A DNA stretch of 10,000 bases, from NCBI GenBank assembly GCA_012295275.1, contig CM022666.1, forward strand, positions 13,230,606 through 13,240,605. Direction: 5' to 3'. The stretch comes from Chrysomallon squamiferum (Eukaryota; Mollusca; Gastropoda; Neomphalida; Peltospiridae). Numbering within the stretch: position 1 is the stretch's first letter; each line of letters begins with the position of its first letter. The notes below the pieces were generated by a model. That model worked only from the letters and a program-made list of their open reading frames with translations, did no database searches and was not told the origin of the DNA. Of this stretch, positions 7,213-10,000 are shown in pieces. The translations under genes were made by a program, and so were the position numbers.

Positions 7213-7301
7213 GACACACATTATTAATCGTATTAGTGTTAGCTTATTTGCTAACGAAACTCTCGATCAGATTATATATTTTTATTTCGTAAATACGTAT
7301 T

Positions 7302-7322
7302 AAAAAAAAAAAAAAAAAAAAA
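7302..7322. repeat. 21-base poly(A) run
   Basis: A pure homopolymer in unique AT-rich surroundings. No recognisable element body lies upstream to make it a retroelement tail. Confidence 0.95.
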
Positions 7323-7389
7323 GAATGATGTCTAAAAAATTGCAATATTATTAAAAGTACATCTCAAACGTATACAATAAAGTTTTAAC

Positions 7390-7496
7390 TGACGTCACAT
7401 CTATTATGCATGCTTAAATGACGTCATTACTATTTTGTGTTTTGGTATGCTTCATCGGATTAAGTACCATGGTTTCAACTGATCCGATCTATATAA
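7390..7496 (+). promoter_or_regulatory. Candidate CRE-type promoter: two TGACGTCA sites, inverted repeat, TATATAA
   Basis: Two perfect palindromic cAMP-response elements TGACGTCA lie at 7390-7397 and 7419-7426. Between them is ATGCAT. An inverted repeat ATCGGAT (7454-7460) / ATCCGAT (7482-7488) follows, with the palindrome ACCATGGT (7466-7473) near its centre. TATATAA is at 7490-7496. CREs 65-100 bp before a TATA box match the spacing known for CREB/ATF-driven animal promoters. A start site near 7520 would follow, but no convincing coding exon lies directly downstream. The transcript could be non-coding, or the cluster an enhancer. Confidence 0.35.
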
Positions 7497-7621
7497 TTTT
7501 ACTTACATATGACCATATTTGTGTCGAAACAAAATACTAGCAGCAGTATTTTATACTTTCAACATATTGCCACCAATAATATCTTTATTATTATTATCTT
7601 TATTAATGAAGATTGGATCAT

Positions 7622-7683
7622 ATTTATTTTGTTTCAGATTACTATCACTATTATTTATTTTGCTTCAGATTACTATCACTATT
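7622..7683. repeat. 31-bp tandem duplication, one mismatch
   Basis: Copies at 7622-7652 and 7653-7683 differ at one base (gtttcag versus gcttcag). Each copy contains a T-rich tract plus TTCAG that could act as a 3' splice site. As 31 is not a multiple of three, the duplication shifts any frame, so the 90-codon open frame spanning it (7519-7791, TTG start, first ATG 7606) is unlikely to be a conserved gene. Confidence 0.93.
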
Positions 7684-7699
7684 ATTAATTCATCTTCAT

Positions 7700-8205
7700 A
7701 TTCAAATAATACATTCTTAATCGACGTTATTTTAGTCCTTTATGCATATTCTATAAATACATACGTACTCCAACGACTAATGCATATTTAAAAAGTATTA
7801 GCGTTATTCTATTAATTCAAATACGATCACATAAGTTTTTATATTAAATTACGTCAACGCTAACCACATTAATGTATTTTCTTTGAGACCTGTATATAAA
7901 ATTATAAACGGATTTTACGCTGGATTTAATACAAAGCGAATTCGTGGTCATCTTTGGATCACAGAACGTAACGTAATGGTAAATTGTATTTGATCACCGA
8001 GGGATTTGGATAAAATAGGAGGGATATTAATTTGTTTCTGCTCTTTAGTACTAATCTCTTTTTGATTATTCTCTCTTGAGATTTGATTTTTATCTAGGAT
8101 TAACCTAAATTCTAGAAATTTCCAGAATTGCTGAATGGCTATTATAGCATTAATAGCGCTGCCTGGAATTTTTCATTAATTCCAAAGTCTGACAGTTTTA
8201 TTTTT
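7700..8205. other. Unique AT-rich spacer with a four-module heat-shock element
   Basis: The element TTCTAGAAATTTCCAGAA at 8110-8127 is four perfectly phased alternating modules (TTC, GAA, TTC, GAA). A forward frame without an ATG start is open for 52 codons from 7835 to the TGA at 7991 but has no supporting signal. Nothing else gene-like is seen. Confidence 0.5.
8110..8127. promoter_or_regulatory. Four-module heat-shock element
   Basis: TTC-ta-GAA-at-TTC-ca-GAA, with exact 5-bp phasing and no mismatch. It is stronger by module count than any other copy in the window. Confidence 0.45.
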
Positions 8206-8209
8206 TCCC

Positions 8210-8495
8210 ATTACTACTGCTACTGTTCTTACTAGTATTTCTACTACTACTAGTCTATCACCATCGCAATTATTACTAGTGCCACCATCATCACACATTA
8301 GTATTGCTACAACCACTACCTTCACAACCATTACTACTACTACTACTACCTCCATATATTACTATTATTGTTACTGCTGCTATTACTATAAGTAACATTA
8401 CTACTACTACTTCTACTACTAATACTACTACTAAACCTGTATACAGTTATTATTACTTCAGCTACTGCTACAGCAACTACTACTGTTATAATAAT
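8210..8495. repeat. Degenerate (ACT)n trinucleotide array
   Basis: ACT/ATT units with GCT, ACC and TCT variants. It is the reverse-complement type of the GTA arrays at 6121-6246 and 6856-7160. The Leu/Thr-rich frame is an artefact. Confidence 0.93.
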
Positions 8496-8542
8496 AAATG
8501 TTGTAGTTGAAGCTGTTTTGTTTTTTTATTGGTAAGTAAATG

Positions 8543-8560
8543 TAATATTTTAAAATATTA
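8543..8560. other. 18-bp perfect palindrome
   Basis: TAATATTTTAAAATATTA reads the same on both strands. It could extrude as a small AT cruciform or bind a homodimer, but AT-only palindromes are common in such DNA. Confidence 0.7.
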
Positions 8561-8700
8561 ATTTTAACATACTTCCTCTATATATTTTATTACTAGTGTA
8601 TATATTATTCCAAATGGTAGATAAGGTGTTTTCTTCTTTCTATAAGGATTATTGAAAGCTGGAATCAAGCGTATCTATGTAATTTCACAGACGTCATATA

Positions 8701-8812
8701 GACAGACAGACAGACAGACAGACTGACAGAGGAAAAGATTATAGTACGTCAGTGACAGACAATCACACAGACAGCTAGATATATATTAAACAGACAACCA
8801 GACAGACAAGAG
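8701..8812. repeat. (GACA)n microsatellite with degenerate tail
   Basis: GACA units are clean to about 8722, then mixed with GACT. Scattered CAGACA words continue to about 8806. Confidence 0.92.
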
Positions 8813-8929
8813 AGAAAGAAACAGTTAAATAAATAATTTATGACTTGACAGAAATAACCCAAAAATATAATAATGATAATCAATAAAATCTCCATATCAA
8901 TTCAAAAATTAAAAAAGAATTATTATTCC

Positions 8930-8982
8930 AAGGAGACATTTATAATAAATAAATAAAAAGAATAAATAAAAAGGAGACATTT
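8930..8982. repeat. 12-bp direct repeats flanking an A-rich segment
   Basis: AAGGAGACATTT occurs at 8930-8941 and 8971-8982, separated by 29 bases of AAT/AAAT-type DNA. It is either a 41-bp tandem duplication or a target-site duplication around a short A-rich insertion. Confidence 0.85.
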
Positions 8983-8999
8983 TTACGTTTCTGATATAA

Positions 9000-9341
9000 T
9001 TATAGAATCTGCTGTATATTCTTTTACTTATTCAAATCACATATGTAACAGAGAAAAAAGAAAAGAAAAGGAGAGTATTTCTTTAAAACGATTCTGCTGT
9101 TTAACAGCTGGTGTTTAAAAACCACAACGAAAATGAGTGTTTACTGTTAACACTGTTAAATATGATATATGCGTTGTTGTGAACGGGTCATAAAGTGTTT
9201 ACACACACATCAATCACCAACCACGTAATAACTGTGTCATAATTTGTCTGGGCAATATTTATTTCATTGCACGCCGTCAGAGGTAAATGACCCTTTGTCC
9301 CGTTCTAACAACGTCTCTTCGATTGATTTATCTACAGTGTA
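9000..9341. other. Unique spacer with hairpins and a 5' splice-site look-alike
   Basis: GCTGTT-t-AACAGC is at 9096-9108, and AGTGTT-7-AACACT at 9136-9154. CAGAG|GTAAAT at 9282/9283 is a good 5' splice-site match. Paired with the acceptor at 9486 it would define a 204-base intron. In the joined frame only 13 codons before the junction are open and none is ATG, so the upstream part would have to be untranslated. Confidence 0.4.
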
Positions 9342-9641
9342 ATGCAGACAATCTCTCTCTCTCTCTCTGCTCTCAGAAATACGTTTATCTCTAATTTTCC
9401 AGAGCTAATCGTATTTACTAAACTGATATCTACGATTAATTTAATTAATTCGCTTCATCTCCTTCTGACTTTACTTTTCATTGCAGGTTTCTTCTCTGTT
9501 GTCTCAAGTTTTAAGCTGATTATACACGATTATCTACCACATATTGTAGATGGGGTGGGGTGGTGGGAGGAAATCGTTAACAAAATATTTATTTTTATGA
9601 CCGAGAACGAGAATCAACGTGACGTCAGTTTTATGAAATAG
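9342..9641 (+). CDS. Weak candidate: 99-codon open frame, longest outside repeats
   Basis: The frame runs from ATG 9342 (begins MQTISLSLSALRN) to TAG 9639-9641. The N-terminus comes from a short TC repeat. Residues about 36-60 form one hydrophobic segment (core LHLLLTLLFIAGFFSVV), and the tail is polar (ends ENENQRDVSFMK). A strong 3' splice-site look-alike (ctttacttttcattgcag, AG at 9485-9486, with a ctgac branch-like word at about 9467) lies inside. This suggests that if anything is coding, it is an exon from 9487 onward. A G-rich run (9552-9570) encodes the GVGWW portion. I recognise no family; it may be chance. Confidence 0.15.
   Translation: MQTISLSLSALRNTFISNFPELIVFTKLISTINLINSLHLLLTLLFIAGFFSVVSSFKLIIHDYLPHIVDGVGWWEEIVNKIFIFMTENENQRDVSFMK
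9620..9627. promoter_or_regulatory. Perfect cAMP-response element TGACGTCA
   Basis: Third full CRE palindrome of the window, at the left edge of the GC-richer terminal islet. It also overlaps the 3' end of the 99-codon frame, so both roles cannot be assumed. Confidence 0.4.
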
Positions 9642-10000
9642 TCAACGTGTGGAAATACTCAGAGTGGCAGTCCTCTCGCGTACAGAAAACAAAATATTCA
9701 TCGCGGATTATCAGCAGAGTTGATGGCACCATTTGTTGTTGACAGGAAAGCGATATATCCTCTCATCTGACCCCTGTAACGACGCGATGCTTAGCGAGGC
9801 ATGGATGCAAATTACCGCAAAGAACCGCAAGAAAGTGTAGTGTCATATCGGTCGGGGATAAGCGATGTTTATGGGACAGTTTTGGAAGATTTTGATGCGG
9901 TTTGCCGATTCGCCTGAAGATAGGCTTGTTTTGAATATTAGCGCAAGGTCGCTGAACTGAAGTGGCTCACAAAAGAACTCTCGCGAATGTGCTCATAAAA
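9642..10000. other. GC-richer unique islet at the window edge
   Basis: Repeat-free and CpG-bearing, unlike most of the window, and truncated by the window end. Forward: a frame with no ATG start open over 9623-9739, and an ATG frame of 31 codons at 9865-9960 (begins MFMGQFWKILMRF). Reverse: open for 67 codons from 9966 down to a stop at 9763-9765, with one internal ATG giving 27 codons (begins MTLHFLAVLCGN). The strands conflict, so at most one is real. A tandem ACCGCAAAGA/ACCGCAAGA pair and an octamer ATGCAAAT (9805-9812) are also present. It could be an exon, a promoter or a non-coding RNA. Confidence 0.4.

Noticed and set aside
7519-7791. 90-residue membrane-like frame after the CRE/TATA cluster
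   Set aside because: Starts at TTG, first ATG only at codon 30, and contains a recent 31-bp frame-shifting duplication; codons are mainly ATT/TTA from AT-rich DNA.

Overview
This looks like an intergenic or deep intronic piece of an animal genome. The sequence is strongly AT-rich. It is packed with long, nearly perfect microsatellites (TC, TA, GT, AAT, GAT, ACT/GTA, AAAT, ATTTT, TACA, GACA), and no long open frame exists outside them. No bacterial-style gene, operon, rRNA, tRNA, CRISPR array or recognisable transposon protein was found. This style resembles coleoid cephalopods such as octopus, or another mollusc with a repeat-laden genome. That placement is an inference from composition only, not an identification.

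Layout: 1-372 is unique AT-rich sequence and 373-467 a TC/TA microsatellite. A-rich simple DNA (468-780) leads into a CpG-rich unique islet (781-1137). A 265-bp AAT/GAT array and other microsatellites fill 1138-1712. A second CpG-rich islet holds a 48-codon open frame (1804-1950). After an AAT array comes a ~32-bp minisatellite with a conserved TCGG-N6-CCGA dyad (about 2265-2612). ATTTT and TACA arrays occupy 2820-3358. Unique sequence with weak exon-like signals (3360-3787) is followed by a 146-bp perfect TC tract (3788-3933) and an ATATCCAC-rich block. Next is a weak exon candidate ending in an A-tract (4391-4611).

The most striking stretch is 4786-6000. It holds diverged ~40-bp repeat units, several of which carry an intact heat-shock-element trimer GAAnnTTCnnGAA (4835, 5147, 5189, 5265, 5846). 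A separate four-module element lies at 8110-8127. A second regulatory-looking cluster lies at 7390-7496: two perfect TGACGTCA sites, nested inverted repeats and a TATATAA. A third TGACGTCA is at 9620.

Trinucleotide, GT and CA arrays fill 6121-7207, and an ACT array fills 8210-8495. The last kilobase is less AT-rich and holds the longest non-repetitive open frame (9342-9641), a good 3' splice-site look-alike at 9486, and short open frames on both strands. No protein-coding gene can be called with confidence. All open frames listed are weak candidates, and the apparent proteins inside microsatellites are artefacts.
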